DNA from: Dyella acidiphila | GTDB taxonomy: Bacteria > Pseudomonadota > Gammaproteobacteria > Xanthomonadales > Rhodanobacteraceae | Length of the DNA stretch: 64,000 bases | Direction: 5' to 3' | Assembly (NCBI RefSeq): GCF_014863405.1 | Contig: NZ_JACZZA010000002.1 | Span: forward strand, 124,001-188,000 | Shown here: one piece after another, positions 37,986-48,053 of the stretch | How the letters are laid out: the number at the start of each line of letters is the position of its first letter | Numbering within the stretch: the first letter of the stretch is position 1 | Notes under the pieces: model-generated | What the model saw: only the letters and a program-made list of their open reading frames with translations | Databases searched by the model: none | Told to the model about the DNA's origin: nothing | Program-made: the position numbers and the translations under genes

Positions 37986-39215
37986 GGCAACCGCCGCCGG
38001 ACGGCAGCGCCCCAGTTTCAGCTTGGGCGTGCCGTGCCATGCAGCCGTGTCGGCAATCGTCTGCGCAAGCTCCTGCAGCAGGCGCGGTGTCGGTTCGACC
38101 TGTTCTTCCAGGAACAGCGCCTTGATTTCGAACACACCCTCGGCCCGGTGCGCTTTCGCATCGAGCCGCCCGATCAGCCGGCCGCGATGCAGGATCGGCA
38201 ACACGTAATAACCGTATTTGCGCTTCGCTTCGGGCAAATAGCATTCGATGCTGTAGTCGAAATCGAACATCTCGCGCAGCCGCGCCCGATCCCACACTAG
38301 CGGATCGAACGGCGACAGCAGGGCAGTATGCGTGGCGCGCAAGCGTCCGTCCCGCGCTTTCTCCAGCAGACCAAGATGATCGCGATGCACGTAGGCGCGA
38401 CTGTTCCAGCCCGTCACCGGCACGCTCAGCAATTCGCCACTGGCCAGCAACGGCGCCAATTCCGTCTCGTCAACGGTCGGCTTGAGGCGGAAGTAGTCGG
38501 CAATCCAGCGCGCCTGGGTGATGCCCAAGGCACGCACGCTGTCGAGGATAAAGCGCTTGCGCAGTTCTGCATGTGTCCATGTCAGCAGCGAAGGATCGAA
38601 TGCCGGATCGAGTTTTGCCAGCACGCGCTCGGCCAAGTCATAAACGCGCTGAAAACGTTCGCGCCGGGTCACCATCAATTCGCCGGAAGCAAACCAGGCC
38701 TCCAGCCAGCGCTTCTCCGGCTTCCATTCCCACCAGCCGGAGGCGCCGCGATCGGTGCGTTCAAAATCGGATGCGCGTACCGGACCGGAGTTGCGTACGC
38801 GTTCGAGCAAAGCCTGCATGTCGGCAAGGTTGGCGTCGCGCGTGCGCGCCGCGTGTTTGTCCGCCCAATGCTTGCTTTCGTATTGCGTACGCCAGGCGCG
38901 ATGAAAACCGATATCCGTCGCCGCGACGAAACAGGCTTCGTGCGCCCAGCATTCGGCAATGCGCCCGGCCTCCAATGCCTCTTCCAGCCAGCTCTGCGGA
39001 TAGCTGCCTAGACGCGAATGCAGTACGAGATAGGGACTGCGTGCCACCACGTGAATGCTGTCGATCTGCAGCAGGCGCATGCGCTGGATCGTTATCAATA
39101 CGTCTTCGCGCCGTGCACGCCGCCGTGGCGATTGCAGCAAACCTTGTGCTGCAAGCTGCAGTGCGCGCGCCTGCGCTGGCGCAATGGATTTTTCCGCAGA
39201 TGAAGATGCGCTCAA
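37956..39215 (-). CDS. YcaQ/AlkX-type winged-helix DNA glycosylase
   Basis: 419 residues from a TTG at 39215; an in-frame stop lies upstream and no ATG is close, so the start is uncertain. Winged-helix HTH_42 fold, with LLQIDSIHVVARSPYLVLHSRLG containing QID (50-52), the catalytic QxD motif of the YcaQ subfamily, and HEACF. E. coli YcaQ unhooks interstrand crosslinks and removes N7-alkylguanines. No other repair gene is adjacent. Confidence 0.88.
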   Translation of the reverse strand: MSASSSAEKSIAPAQARALQLAAQGLLQSPRRRARREDVLITIQRMRLLQIDSIHVVARSPYLVLHSRLGSYPQSWLEEALEAGRIAECWAHEACFVAATDIGFHRAWRTQYESKHWADKHAARTRDANLADMQALLERVRNSGPVRASDFERTDRGASGWWEWKPEKRWLEAWFASGELMVTRRERFQRVYDLAERVLAKLDPAFDPSLLTWTHAELRKRFILDSVRALGITQARWIADYFRLKPTVDETELAPLLASGELLSVPVTGWNSRAYVHRDHLGLLEKARDGRLRATHTALLSPFDPLVWDRARLREMFDFDYSIECYLPEAKRKYGYYVLPILHRGRLIGRLDAKAHRAEGVFEIKALFLEEQVEPTPRLLQELAQTIADTAAWHGTPKLKLGRCRPAAVASALRACWRG

Positions 39216-39377
39216 TGGAGAGACGCCTTTACGAATTCATCACCAAAGTATTGGGCTGGCATTTATCACCTGCTTGCTAACGTATTTTGCGAGCTTGACA
39301 TGCCGCGGCCGTTTCAGCGCGACATCCGCATAGAACGCGGCCTGACATGCCGGGCATTCTTGCATGGAGCTACGACG

Positions 39378-39947
39378 ATGAAATACCGCACTCCGCTTCT
39401 CGCTTCCCTGGTCGGCACCGGCATGCTGTTTGCCGGCGCCGCGTTTGCGCAGCAGACCATTCCTGCACAGGAGCCGACACCCGCGCAGCAAGCCATGCCT
39501 GCGCAACCCTCCGCACCGGCGCAGCAATCGATGCCGCAACAGCCATCGGCACCGGCACCGACGCAACAGACCGCGCCGACACCCGCACAACAGTCGATGC
39601 CGGCGCAGCCTGCAGCACCGGCGCCACAACCGATGAGCTCGCAGCAGGCCGCACCGGCGCAACAGCCTTCCTCTTCGACAAGCATGAATACCCCGGGCAC
39701 TACCGGCTCCAATAGCGCCACCTTCAATTCCGCCAAGGGCCAGGTGACGGTCAATTCCGGCATGGGCCAGACACCGTCCACCGCATCGCCGCCCTCGTTC
39801 GAACAGCTGGCCAATGGACAGAAGGCGATCAGCAAGAGCGCGGCGGAAGCCTATCCGCCGCTGGCCAATGATTTCGAGTACGCCGCCCATGGCGGCAACA
39901 GCATCTCCAAGGCGCAATACGAGCGCTGGCTGAAAAATCTCAACTGA
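39378..39947 (+). CDS. Exported Pro/Gln/Ala repeat protein
   Basis: 189 residues from ATG 39378 (GGAG 8 nt upstream). Signal peptide to AAFAQ (24), then a low-complexity region (25-100) of PAQQ/PAQPSAP units, and a C-terminal part with FEQLANGQKAISKSAAEAYPPLANDFEYA (written here as separate pieces: FEQLANGQKAISKSAAEAYP and LANDFEYA) ending in KAQYERWLKNLN. The ending looks like a folded helix pair. Possibly a periplasmic spacer protein. Family unknown. Confidence 0.65.
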   Translation: MKYRTPLLASLVGTGMLFAGAAFAQQTIPAQEPTPAQQAMPAQPSAPAQQSMPQQPSAPAPTQQTAPTPAQQSMPAQPAAPAPQPMSSQQAAPAQQPSSSTSMNTPGTTGSNSATFNSAKGQVTVNSGMGQTPSTASPPSFEQLANGQKAISKSAAEAYPPLANDFEYAAHGGNSISKAQYERWLKNLN

Positions 39948-39980
39948 GCAACGGCAACGCACAGTCAATGCGTCGCATCT

Positions 39981-40012
39981 GCCGGCCATCACGCTTGATG
40001 GCCGGCTTTTTT
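39981..40012 (+). terminator. Terminator of the Pro/Gln-rich protein gene
   Basis: GCCGGCCATCA (39981-39991) / TGATGGCCGGC (39996-40006) followed by TTTTTTATTTT. Confidence 0.88.
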
Positions 40013-40066
40013 ATTTTCTGCACACGGGATGGTTAGACTTGGCGCACTGTGGTGAGGGAGCAACCC

Positions 40067-41155
40067 ATGAAGCCGAGTTCAATCTGCCTGGCAGCCTGCG
40101 CGGCCATGGGGCTGCATGCGGCGCCCTCCCATGCGCAGAACATGACGCCGGCGGATGTCCGCGCCTGCACGGCGATCGAGAGCGATTCGCAGCGTCTGGC
40201 CTGCTATGACAAAGCCACCGGACGCGGGGCGCTGCCGGCTGCACAGAAACGCACCGAACCGGTTACGTCGCCTTCGTCCAATGTGTTCTCGCATGAAATG
40301 AATGCGACGGCGGCAACGCCCAACAGTACTGCACCCGCACCGATATCGCTGCTGGACAGCCGCTGGGAATTGTCGCCGCAGAGCAAGCTCGGCACCTTCA
40401 ATCTGCGCGGCTACAAGCCGATCTATGTGTTGCCGGCCTTCGCCACCAGCAACCAGGACAACCTTCCCTACAGCCCCAACCCCGCCAACGCCGTGCATAC
40501 GCCGCTGGGCATGCAGGATGTGGAGGCCAAGTTCCAGCTCAGCCTCAAGACCAAGATCTGGCAGGGCGTATTCGGCGACGTGGGCGACCTGTGGGTGGGC
40601 TATACGCAGGATTCGTACTGGCAGGTCTACAACTCCAAGCTATCGCGGCCGTTCCGCGAAACCGACTACGAGCCCGAGGCGATGCTGGTGTTCAACACCG
40701 ACTACCAGTTGTTCGGCTGGAACGGGCGCCTGCTCAGCATCGGCGTGGATCATCAATCCAATGGCCAGTCCGATCCGCTGTCGCGCAGTTGGAACCGGGT
40801 GATGGCGCAGGTCGGCTTCGAGCGCGACAACTGGACCATCATGTTCCGTCCCTGGTGGCGCATTCCGGAACAGGCGGCGGACGACAACAATCCGGATATC
40901 AGCAATTACATGGGCCGCGCGGATGTGCAGATCATCCACGAATGGCACGGACAGGAATTCAGCCTGCTGCTGCGCGACTCGCTGCGTGGCGGCAGCCAGC
41001 AGCATGGTGCGGGACGGCTCACCTGGAGCTTTCCGCTGGTGGGCAACCTGCGCGGCTATATGGAACTGTTCAAGGGCTACGGCGAAAGCCTGATCGACTA
41101 CAACCACAACGCCACGTATCTGGGCGTCGGCATTTCGCTGCTCGACTGGTATTGA
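40067..41155 (+). CDS. pldA: Outer-membrane phospholipase A
   Basis: 362 residues from ATG 40067 (GGGAG upstream). Signal peptide to SHAQ (24); an N-terminal part with two Cys (ACTAIESDSQRLACYDKA) and then the OMPLA barrel. Catalytic His229 and Ser231 in VDHQSNGQSDPLSRSWNR with Asn243 have the same spacing as H142, S144 and N156 in E. coli OMPLA. It removes phospholipids mislocalised to the outer leaflet. Confidence 0.94.
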   Translation: MKPSSICLAACAAMGLHAAPSHAQNMTPADVRACTAIESDSQRLACYDKATGRGALPAAQKRTEPVTSPSSNVFSHEMNATAATPNSTAPAPISLLDSRWELSPQSKLGTFNLRGYKPIYVLPAFATSNQDNLPYSPNPANAVHTPLGMQDVEAKFQLSLKTKIWQGVFGDVGDLWVGYTQDSYWQVYNSKLSRPFRETDYEPEAMLVFNTDYQLFGWNGRLLSIGVDHQSNGQSDPLSRSWNRVMAQVGFERDNWTIMFRPWWRIPEQAADDNNPDISNYMGRADVQIIHEWHGQEFSLLLRDSLRGGSQQHGAGRLTWSFPLVGNLRGYMELFKGYGESLIDYNHNATYLGVGISLLDWY

Positions 41156-41200
41156 GCCAGGAAATCCGCCGCGGCCGATCACGGCCACGGCGGCAGTACA

Positions 41201-41683
41201 TCAGTGGTGGTGGCCGCCCGGGCCGTGCACGTGGCCGTGCGCCAGCTCTTCGGCGGAGGCGGCGCGCACATCGGTCACTTCGATGTCGAAGTGCAGGGTC
41301 TGGCCGGCGAGCGGATGGTTGCCGTCGATATGCACGGTTTCACCATCGACCTTGGTGACGGTGACGTTGATCACGCCCTGCGGGCCGTGGCCCTGGAACT
41401 GCATGCCCGGCTGGATATCTTCCACACCCTGGAACGCGTCGCGCGGCAGCTCCTGCACCAGTTCCGGGTGATGCACGCCGTAGCCTTCGGCCGCTTCCAC
41501 ATCCACCTTGAACTGATCGCCGGTGCTGCGGCCAGCCATCACTTTCTCCAGGCCCTGCACGATCTGGCCGCTGCCCTGCAGATAGGTGAGCGGCTCGCGA
41601 CCTTCGGAGCTGTCGATCACCTGGCCGCTGTCATCGGTCAAGGTGTAGTGAAAGGAAACTACGCTGTTGTCGGCAATCTGCAT
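41201..41683 (-). CDS. slyD: FKBP-type peptidyl-prolyl isomerase SlyD
   Basis: 160 residues. FKBP core with inserted IF domain (EAAEGYGVHHPELVQELP...). The C-terminus is His-rich (HGHVHGPGGHHH), a nickel-binding tail as in E. coli SlyD. Folding helper and metallochaperone in the cytosol. Convergent with pldA and divergent from the MATE gene. Confidence 0.93.
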   Translation of the reverse strand: MQIADNSVVSFHYTLTDDSGQVIDSSEGREPLTYLQGSGQIVQGLEKVMAGRSTGDQFKVDVEAAEGYGVHHPELVQELPRDAFQGVEDIQPGMQFQGHGPQGVINVTVTKVDGETVHIDGNHPLAGQTLHFDIEVTDVRAASAEELAHGHVHGPGGHHH

Positions 41684-41802
41684 GATGGTCTCGCTGGAGG
41701 TAGAGCGCCGACCGGGGCCGACGGATCGCCAAGGGTAACATCCGCCGCTTGCCGGCGCCGAAACATGCCAGAATCGCCGCGCCCCCTGCCCGCCCTGTTG
41801 CG

Positions 41803-43140
41803 ATGACGACTCTGCTCGAAGCCTGGCGACACCGCCCGACGCACCGCCAGGTGTGGTCGCTGGCCACGCCCATGATGCTTTCCAACCTCACTGTGCCGCT
41901 GGTGGCGCTGGTCGACAGTTCGGTCGCCGGCCACCTGCCGCATACGCAGGATCTGGGCGCCGTGACCGTCGGCAGCGCCGTCTATGCGCTGCCCGTATGG
42001 AGTCTGGGTTTTCTGCGCATGGGCACTACCGGTTTCGCCGCCCAGGCACTGGGTGCCCGCAATGCATCGGCGCTGCGCACCGTGCAGGCGCAGGCCCTGC
42101 TGCTGGCCGTGTTGCTGGGAGTGATGGCCGGCGCACTGATGATGCCGGCGTTGCCATGGTTGATCGGCCAGATGCATTCCACCCCGCTGATGACCACCCG
42201 CGCGCTGGACTATCTGCATCTGCGCCTGCTCGGCCTGCCGGCGGCGTTGCTCAATTACGCGCTCGCCGGCTGGTTTATCGGCGCGCAGCGGGCAGGCACT
42301 ACGTTGAGCCTGCTGCTGGTCACCAACCTGGTGAACATCGCGCTCAATCTATTGTTCGTGTTCGGCTTCCATTGGGGCGTACCGGGCATTGCGCTGGCCT
42401 CGATCGGCGGCGAGTGGTGCGGTGCGCTGTACGGACTGTGGCGTGCGCACCAGGCGGTACGCGACATGGTCGGGCAAATCGACTGGCAGGCCATGCGCGG
42501 CTGGGCGCACTGGCGCCCGCTGCTGGCGGTGAACCGCGACATTTTCATCCGCACCATCCTGCTGGCAGGCGTGTTCTTCAGTCTTTCGCTGTTCGGTGCG
42601 CGGCTGGGCGATGCGGTCGTCGCGGCCAATGCGCTGCTGCTCAACGGGCTGATGCTCACCGCGTTCTGCCTGGACGGTCTGGCCAATGCGGTGGAGGCTC
42701 TGTGCGGCCATGCGATCGGCGCCGGCGACCATCTCGCGCTGCGCCGGGCACTGGTGGTCGCGGGTGGATGGTCGCTGATCGGCAGTGTCGGGTACGCCTT
42801 GTTCTTCGGCGTGTATGGCCATCTGTTCGTCGACCTGCAAACGAATTTGCCGGATGTGCGCGAGATTGCCTACGGCTACCTGCCCTGGCTGATGGTGCTG
42901 CCGCTGGTCGGGGTGTGGAGCTATTTGCTCGACGGCCTGTTTGTCGGCGCCACCCGCGCCCGCGAGATGCGCGGTGGCATGGTCTTGTCGGCGCTGCTCT
43001 ATGTTTTGCTGCTGTGGCTTACGCACGATCTGGGCAACACCGGCCTGTGGCTGGCTTTCCTGGCCTTTATGGCGCTGCGCGCGGCAACGCTGGGCTGGCT
43101 GGGGCTGTGCATCCGGCGGCGTCAGGCATGGGTAGCATGA
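41803..43140 (+). CDS. dinF: MATE-family efflux protein (DinF type)
   Basis: 445 residues from ATG 41803; an upstream start at 41749 adds a polar stretch. Twelve hydrophobic helices in two related halves, starting WSLATPMMLSNLTVPLVALVDSSVAGHLP, given here as the pieces LATPMMLSNLTVPLV and DSSVAGHLPH. DinF proteins export toxic organic compounds with Na+ or H+ exchange. The stop overlaps a possible start of the next gene (ATGA). Confidence 0.9.
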   Translation: MTTLLEAWRHRPTHRQVWSLATPMMLSNLTVPLVALVDSSVAGHLPHTQDLGAVTVGSAVYALPVWSLGFLRMGTTGFAAQALGARNASALRTVQAQALLLAVLLGVMAGALMMPALPWLIGQMHSTPLMTTRALDYLHLRLLGLPAALLNYALAGWFIGAQRAGTTLSLLLVTNLVNIALNLLFVFGFHWGVPGIALASIGGEWCGALYGLWRAHQAVRDMVGQIDWQAMRGWAHWRPLLAVNRDIFIRTILLAGVFFSLSLFGARLGDAVVAANALLLNGLMLTAFCLDGLANAVEALCGHAIGAGDHLALRRALVVAGGWSLIGSVGYALFFGVYGHLFVDLQTNLPDVREIAYGYLPWLMVLPLVGVWSYLLDGLFVGATRAREMRGGMVLSALLYVLLLWLTHDLGNTGLWLAFLAFMALRAATLGWLGLCIRRRQAWVA

Positions 43141-43178
43141 GCGGCGCGAGCACGCGTCGATTCGGGAATACTACGGCG

Positions 43179-44720
43179 ATGAAAACTGTTCTATTGCGGC
43201 ATCTGCTATGGATCGGCGCGGCCGGTGTGTTGAACAGCGCGCCGGTCCAGGCGCAAAGCACGCCGGTCAGTGCCACCAGCACGCTGCAGCAACTTACTGC
43301 CGAGATCGATGCTCAAATCGATCAGCCCCGCTTCGCCTCATCCAGCTGGGGCATCGCCATCACCTCGCTGGATACCGGCCGCACGCTTTACGCACACGAT
43401 GCCGAGCGACTGCTGCAGCCCGCTTCCACCGCCAAGCTGTTCACGGCGGCGCTGGTGCTGGACACGCTGGGCACCGATTACCGCATTCCCACCCAATTGC
43501 TCGCCACGCGGCCGATCGTGCAAGGTCGCCTGCAAGGCCCCCTGGTATTGCACGGCATGGGCGATCCCACCCTGGATACGCCCGGCACCAATACCGACTG
43601 GGCCGATCAGCTGGCCACGCAATTGGCGGCCAGCGGCGTGCGCGAAATACAGGGCGATCTGGTCGCCGATGACAGCTATTTCAGCGGACCATCGGCCGGC
43701 GCCGGCTGGGAGGCGCGCGATCTGCAAAGCTGGTTCGCCGTACCTTCGTCGGCGCTGAGCGTGCAGGAAAATGTCGTCGGCCTGACCGTGGCGCCGGCAA
43801 GCGAGCCCGGCCGTCCTGCCTCGCTGATGTTCGATCCGCCGAGCGCCATCACGCATGTCGCCGGCACGCTGACCACCAGCGCACAGCGCACGCATAGCGA
43901 TATCAATCTTTACCGCGCACCGGGCAGCAGTACGCTTTATGCCTTCGGTAACGTAGCCGCCCGCAGCGAACCGCAAAGTTTCAAGCTGGCCATGGTCGAT
44001 CCGGCCTGGTTCGCCGGCAGCCTGCTGCGCAGTGCGCTGGCGCGCCATGGCATTCGTATCGATGGGCAACTACGCACGCTGCATTGGCCCGAGCCCGACA
44101 GCGTCGGCCTGGACAAGGCGGTGGTGCTTGCCCAAGTGCTGTCCCCGCCGATGATGGAAATACTGACGCGCGGCCTGAAGCGTTCGCAGAACCTCTACCT
44201 GCAGAACCTGCTGCAGATCGCCGGCGTGAAAGCACAGGCCAGCGCCGCGCAAAACGGAGAACCGGTGCCTGGCTTCCTCAGTTCCGAGGCCTGGGGCACC
44301 CGCGCCATGCGGGCGCTGCTGGATCGCATCGGCATCGCTCCGAATGCCAGCCAGATCGAAGAAGGCAGCGGCCTGTCGCGCCAGGATCTGGCCACGCCCG
44401 ATGCGATGGTGCGCCTGCTCACGTATATGGCCGGCCAAGCTTACGCAACGCCCTTGCACGATGCGCTGCCCGATGCCGGCGTCGACGGTACGCTGGAATG
44501 GCGCATGCGCGACACCCGGGCCATGAACAATGTGCATGCCAAGACCGGCAGCATGAACTACGTACGCTGCCTGGTCGGCTACGTCACCACGGCATCGGGC
44601 GAACACCTGGCGTTCGCCATCATGCTCAACAATTTCGTGCTGGAAGGGGATGCACCCAGCCCCAGCCGCAACCTCGATGCGATCGTGGAGTTGCTGGCGG
44701 CGTTCCAGGGGCATAGCTGA
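43179..44720 (+). CDS. dacB: D-alanyl-D-alanine carboxypeptidase/endopeptidase (PBP4, S13)
   Basis: 513 residues from ATG 43179, which starts a good signal peptide (MKTVLLRHLLWIG...APVQAQS). The ATG at 43137 overlaps the MATE stop and would add 14 residues. The triad motifs are STAK (S83 and K86), SQN in RGLKRSQNLYLQN and KTG in HAKTGSMN. It trims peptidoglycan cross-links in the periplasm. Probably translated from the MATE transcript. Confidence 0.92.
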   Translation: MKTVLLRHLLWIGAAGVLNSAPVQAQSTPVSATSTLQQLTAEIDAQIDQPRFASSSWGIAITSLDTGRTLYAHDAERLLQPASTAKLFTAALVLDTLGTDYRIPTQLLATRPIVQGRLQGPLVLHGMGDPTLDTPGTNTDWADQLATQLAASGVREIQGDLVADDSYFSGPSAGAGWEARDLQSWFAVPSSALSVQENVVGLTVAPASEPGRPASLMFDPPSAITHVAGTLTTSAQRTHSDINLYRAPGSSTLYAFGNVAARSEPQSFKLAMVDPAWFAGSLLRSALARHGIRIDGQLRTLHWPEPDSVGLDKAVVLAQVLSPPMMEILTRGLKRSQNLYLQNLLQIAGVKAQASAAQNGEPVPGFLSSEAWGTRAMRALLDRIGIAPNASQIEEGSGLSRQDLATPDAMVRLLTYMAGQAYATPLHDALPDAGVDGTLEWRMRDTRAMNNVHAKTGSMNYVRCLVGYVTTASGEHLAFAIMLNNFVLEGDAPSPSRNLDAIVELLAAFQGHS

Positions 44721-44842
44721 AGCCAATCCCATGCATGCGGGAATGGGAATGACGGCCTCCAGTCATTCGTACCCTGCAAAAACGACAAGCTTGCGCGGCA
44801 GGCAATGCTCCGCGAGGCAAGGCTGTCGGGTACGCCGCTTGC

Positions 44843-45322
44843 TCAGCGCAGCTTCTGCAGATCCTTCTCGATCTTCTCGGGCGTGTCGTTCGGCGCGTAG
44901 CGTTTCACCACGTTGCCGTCGGCATCGATCAGGAACTTGGTGAAGTTCCACTTGATCGACTCGCTACCCAACAGGCCCTTGGCCTCTTTCTTCAGCCACT
45001 GGTAGAGCGGATGGGTCTTCTCACCGTTCACCTCGACCTTGGCGAACATCGGGAAGGTCACGTCGTAGCTGGTGGAGCAGAAATTCTTGATCTCCGCCTC
45101 GTCGCCCGGCTCCTGGTGGCCAAACTGATCGCAGGGGAAGCCCAGCACCACCAGGCCCTCCTCGCGGCGCTTGCGCCACAGCTCCTCCAGCCCCTTGTAT
45201 TGGGGGGTGAAACCGCACTTGGAAGCGACGTTGACGATCAGCATGGTCTTGCCGCGCCAGCTCCCCAGCGACTGGTCGCGGCCGTCGATGTCACGCGCAT
45301 TGAAGTCGTAGACGGTGGTCAT
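44843..45322 (-). CDS. btuE: Glutathione peroxidase family (BtuE type)
   Basis: 159 residues. Catalytic Cys36 in NVASKCGFTPQY, conserved FPCDQFGHQEPG (Gln) and IKWNFTKFLID (Trp), so a Cys-type thioredoxin-fold peroxidase rather than a selenoprotein. It reduces lipid and hydrogen peroxides. It diverges from metN. Confidence 0.93.
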   Translation of the reverse strand: MTTVYDFNARDIDGRDQSLGSWRGKTMLIVNVASKCGFTPQYKGLEELWRKRREEGLVVLGFPCDQFGHQEPGDEAEIKNFCSTSYDVTFPMFAKVEVNGEKTHPLYQWLKKEAKGLLGSESIKWNFTKFLIDADGNVVKRYAPNDTPEKIEKDLQKLR

Positions 45323-45421
45323 GGCAATCGCTCCGGGTCATATCGATAAGGCAGTCTACTGCACTCCCGGCAACACCCGGTGGCATAGAATGCCGACTCT
45401 GACCGTCACCCAGGGTTCGTC

Positions 45422-46432
45422 GTGATCCGTTTCGTCGATGTGCACAAGTCCTACCGCGTCAACGGCAAGGACATTCCAGCGCTGGAGCCCTTCAGCCTGG
45501 AAATCGCCGATGGCGAGGTGTTCGGCATCATCGGGCACTCCGGTGCCGGCAAATCCACCCTGATCCGCCTGATCAACCTGCTGGAGCGGCCCAGCGGCGG
45601 CCGCATTCTGATCGACGACACCGAGATCACCGCCCTGCCCGATCCGGCCCTGCGCACGGCGCGCCAGCGGATCGGCATGATTTTCCAGCACTTCAACCTG
45701 CTCTCCTCGCAGACCGTGGCCGAGAACATCGCCTTTCCCCTGCGGGTGGCCGGCAACAAGGACACCGCGGCCGTCGGCAAGCGCGTGGACGAATTGCTGC
45801 AGCGGGTGGGTTTGCAGGCGCATGCCGATAAATATCCGTCGCAACTTTCCGGCGGCCAGAAACAGCGCGTGGGCATCGCGCGTGCGCTGGCCAATCGGCC
45901 GTCCATCCTGCTGTGCGACGAAGCCACCAGCGCGCTGGATCCGCAGACGACCGCCTCCGTGCTGGAGCTGCTGGCCGAAATCAACCGCGAGCTGAAACTG
46001 ACCATCGTGCTGATCACCCACGAAATGGATGTGGTGCGCCGCGTGTGCGACCGCGTGGCAGTGCTGGATGCGGGACGCATCGTGGAGCACGGCTCCGTCG
46101 CCGATGTCTTCCTGCATCCACAGCACGCCACCACGCGCCGCTTCGTCAATGAGGCGCTGCCGGAGGAAGCGGCTGGCGAGAACGTGCCTTATCAGCACGT
46201 GCCGGGCCGCATCATGCGCCTGTCCTTCCGCGGCGAAGCAACCTGGTCGCCCACGCTGGGCCGGGTCACCCGCGACACCGGCGTCGATTTCAACATCCTT
46301 GCCGGCCGCATCGATCGCATCAAGGATCTGCCCTATGGCCAGCTCACCCTGGCCATGCAGGGCGAACAGGTAGACCAGGCCCTGCAGGCGCTGCGCGCGG
46401 CGGGTATCGAAGTCGAGGAGCTTGCACGATGA
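45422..46432 (+). CDS. metN: Methionine ABC transporter ATP-binding protein
   Basis: 336 residues from a GTG at 45422. Walker [10 protein letters not shown], signature [14 protein letters not shown], Walker [12 protein letters not shown]-loop THEMD. The C-terminal NIL (ACT-like) domain (about 265-336) senses methionine and inhibits transport. It overlaps metI by ATGA. No SAM riboswitch or MetJ box was recognised in the 100 nt upstream. Confidence 0.96.
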   Translation: MIRFVDVHKSYRVNGKDIPALEPFSLEIADGEVFGIIGHSGAGKSTLIRLINLLERPSGGRILIDDTEITALPDPALRTARQRIGMIFQHFNLLSSQTVAENIAFPLRVAGNKDTAAVGKRVDELLQRVGLQAHADKYPSQLSGGQKQRVGIARALANRPSILLCDEATSALDPQTTASVLELLAEINRELKLTIVLITHEMDVVRRVCDRVAVLDAGRIVEHGSVADVFLHPQHATTRRFVNEALPEEAAGENVPYQHVPGRIMRLSFRGEATWSPTLGRVTRDTGVDFNILAGRIDRIKDLPYGQLTLAMQGEQVDQALQALRAAGIEVEELAR

Positions 46433-47121
46433 TCGCCGCCCACCTTCCGCTGCTGCAGAACCTGTTTCCGAATATCGACGACTGGGGCGAACTCGGCCAG
46501 GCCTGCATCGACACCTTGCTGATGCTGGGCGGCTCGCTGGCGCTGACGGTGATCATCGGCCTGCCGCTGGGCGTGCTGCTGTTTCTTACCGGCAAGGGCC
46601 AGATGCATGCGATGCCCAAGCTTTATGGCGTGCTGTCGCTGGTGGTGAACGTGCTGCGTTCCATTCCCTTCATCATCCTGATGATCGTGCTGATGCCGCT
46701 TACCTATGTGCTGGTGGGTACCAAGCTCGGCATCCGCGGCGCGATCCCGCCGCTGGTAATCGGTGCCGCGCCGTTTTTCGCACGCCTGGTGGAAACCTCC
46801 CTGCGCGAAGTGGAGCATGGCGTGATCGAGGCCTCGCAGGCGATGGGCGCCACCACCTGGCAGATCGTGCGCCACGTGCTGCTGCCCGAAGCGCGCGCCA
46901 GCCTGTGGGCCGGCATCACCGTCACCGCCATTGCGCTGGTCGGCTATACGGCGATGGGCGGCGCCATCGGCGCGGGCGGCCTGGGCGACCTGGCTTATCG
47001 GTACGGCTATCTGAGCTACAAATCGGACTACATGGTAGTCACGGTGCTGCTGCTGATCGTGCTGGTGCAGCTGCTGCAAATGCTGGGCGACCGCATCGTG
47101 GCGCACTACAGCCGCCGCTGA
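46429..47121 (+). CDS. metI: Methionine ABC transporter permease
   Basis: 230 residues with five or six membrane segments and the EAA loop ([23 protein letters not shown]). It partners MetN and MetQ in the inner membrane. The gene starts inside the metN stop (ATGA). Confidence 0.96.
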   Translation: MIAAHLPLLQNLFPNIDDWGELGQACIDTLLMLGGSLALTVIIGLPLGVLLFLTGKGQMHAMPKLYGVLSLVVNVLRSIPFIILMIVLMPLTYVLVGTKLGIRGAIPPLVIGAAPFFARLVETSLREVEHGVIEASQAMGATTWQIVRHVLLPEARASLWAGITVTAIALVGYTAMGGAIGAGGLGDLAYRYGYLSYKSDYMVVTVLLLIVLVQLLQMLGDRIVAHYSRR

Positions 47122-47218
47122 GGGCACTTTTCAGGTTTTGCCCAGCTTTTGCCGGACGCTTTGCATCCGGCCGTATGGACGGCTATTCTGTTGCATCGCA
47201 CAAGCACCAGGTCATTCC

Positions 47219-48016
47219 ATGAAGAAGCTTTTGGTTTTCCTGGCCGGCACCCTGATCCTGGCCGGCTGCTCCTCCTCCGGCTCCGGCGATGCCGGCAGCC
47301 AGACCCTCACCGTGGCGGCCACCGCCGTGCCACACGCGGAAATCCTCAAAGAGGTGAAGCCGATCCTGGCCAAGGAAGGGGTGAACCTGGAGATCAAGGT
47401 GTTCGCCGACTACGTGCAGCCCAATGCGCAGGTGGCGGAAAAGAGCATCGACGTGAACTATTTCCAGACCAAGCCCTACCTGGATGCCTACAACCGCGAG
47501 CGCGGCACCCAGCTGGTGATCATCACCGGCGTGCATATCGAGCCGTTCGGCGCTTACTCGCACAAGCTCAAGTCGATCGACCAACTGCCCGACGGCGCCA
47601 CCGTGGCGATTCCGAACGATCCCAGCAACAACAGCCGCGCGCTGCTACTGCTGGCCCGCCACGGCCTGATCACCCTGAAAGACCCGAACGACGAGCTCGC
47701 CACCACCAAGGACATCACCGCCAACCCCAAGAACCTGAAGTTCAAGGAGCTGGAAGCGGCGATGCTGCCGCGTACCCTGGACGAGGTGGACCTGGCCATG
47801 ATCAATACCAACTACGCCCTGGCCGCCGGTCTCAATCCGACCAAGGATGCGCTGCTGATCGAGGACAAGAACTCGCCCTACGTGAACTACCTGGTCGGGC
47901 GACCGGACAACCAGAACGATCCGCGCGTGCAGAAGCTGGCGCAGGCGCTGACCAGTCCGGAAGTGAAGGCCTTCATCGAGCAGAAGTACCATGGCGCCGT
48001 GCTGCCCGCGTTCTGA
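47219..48016 (+). CDS. metQ: Methionine-binding lipoprotein MetQ
   Basis: 265 residues from ATG 47219. Lipobox LAGC (Cys16), then the NlpA/MetQ fold with VAATAVPHAEIL, VFADYVQPN, IDVNYFQTKPYL and NTNYALAAGL. It is the substrate-binding lipoprotein of the transporter. A 97-nt gap to metI may hold a start or RNA-processing site. Confidence 0.96.
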   Translation: MKKLLVFLAGTLILAGCSSSGSGDAGSQTLTVAATAVPHAEILKEVKPILAKEGVNLEIKVFADYVQPNAQVAEKSIDVNYFQTKPYLDAYNRERGTQLVIITGVHIEPFGAYSHKLKSIDQLPDGATVAIPNDPSNNSRALLLLARHGLITLKDPNDELATTKDITANPKNLKFKELEAAMLPRTLDEVDLAMINTNYALAAGLNPTKDALLIEDKNSPYVNYLVGRPDNQNDPRVQKLAQALTSPEVKAFIEQKYHGAVLPAF

Positions 48017-48053
48017 TCGCGCAGCACGCGGGCCCGGTTGCGCCTGACGGCAA

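Noticed and set aside
41853..44720. 955-codon fusion of an alternative MATE frame to dacB
   Set aside because: The first 430 codons are an off-frame reading of the MATE gene; the true protein starts at 43137 or 43179 with a signal peptide.
45323..45421. SAM riboswitch before metNIQ
   Set aside because: Only about 100 nt separate it from btuE and I see neither the conserved SAM-I core nor a terminator/antiterminator pair; MetJ-box repeats (AGACGTCT) are not seen either.
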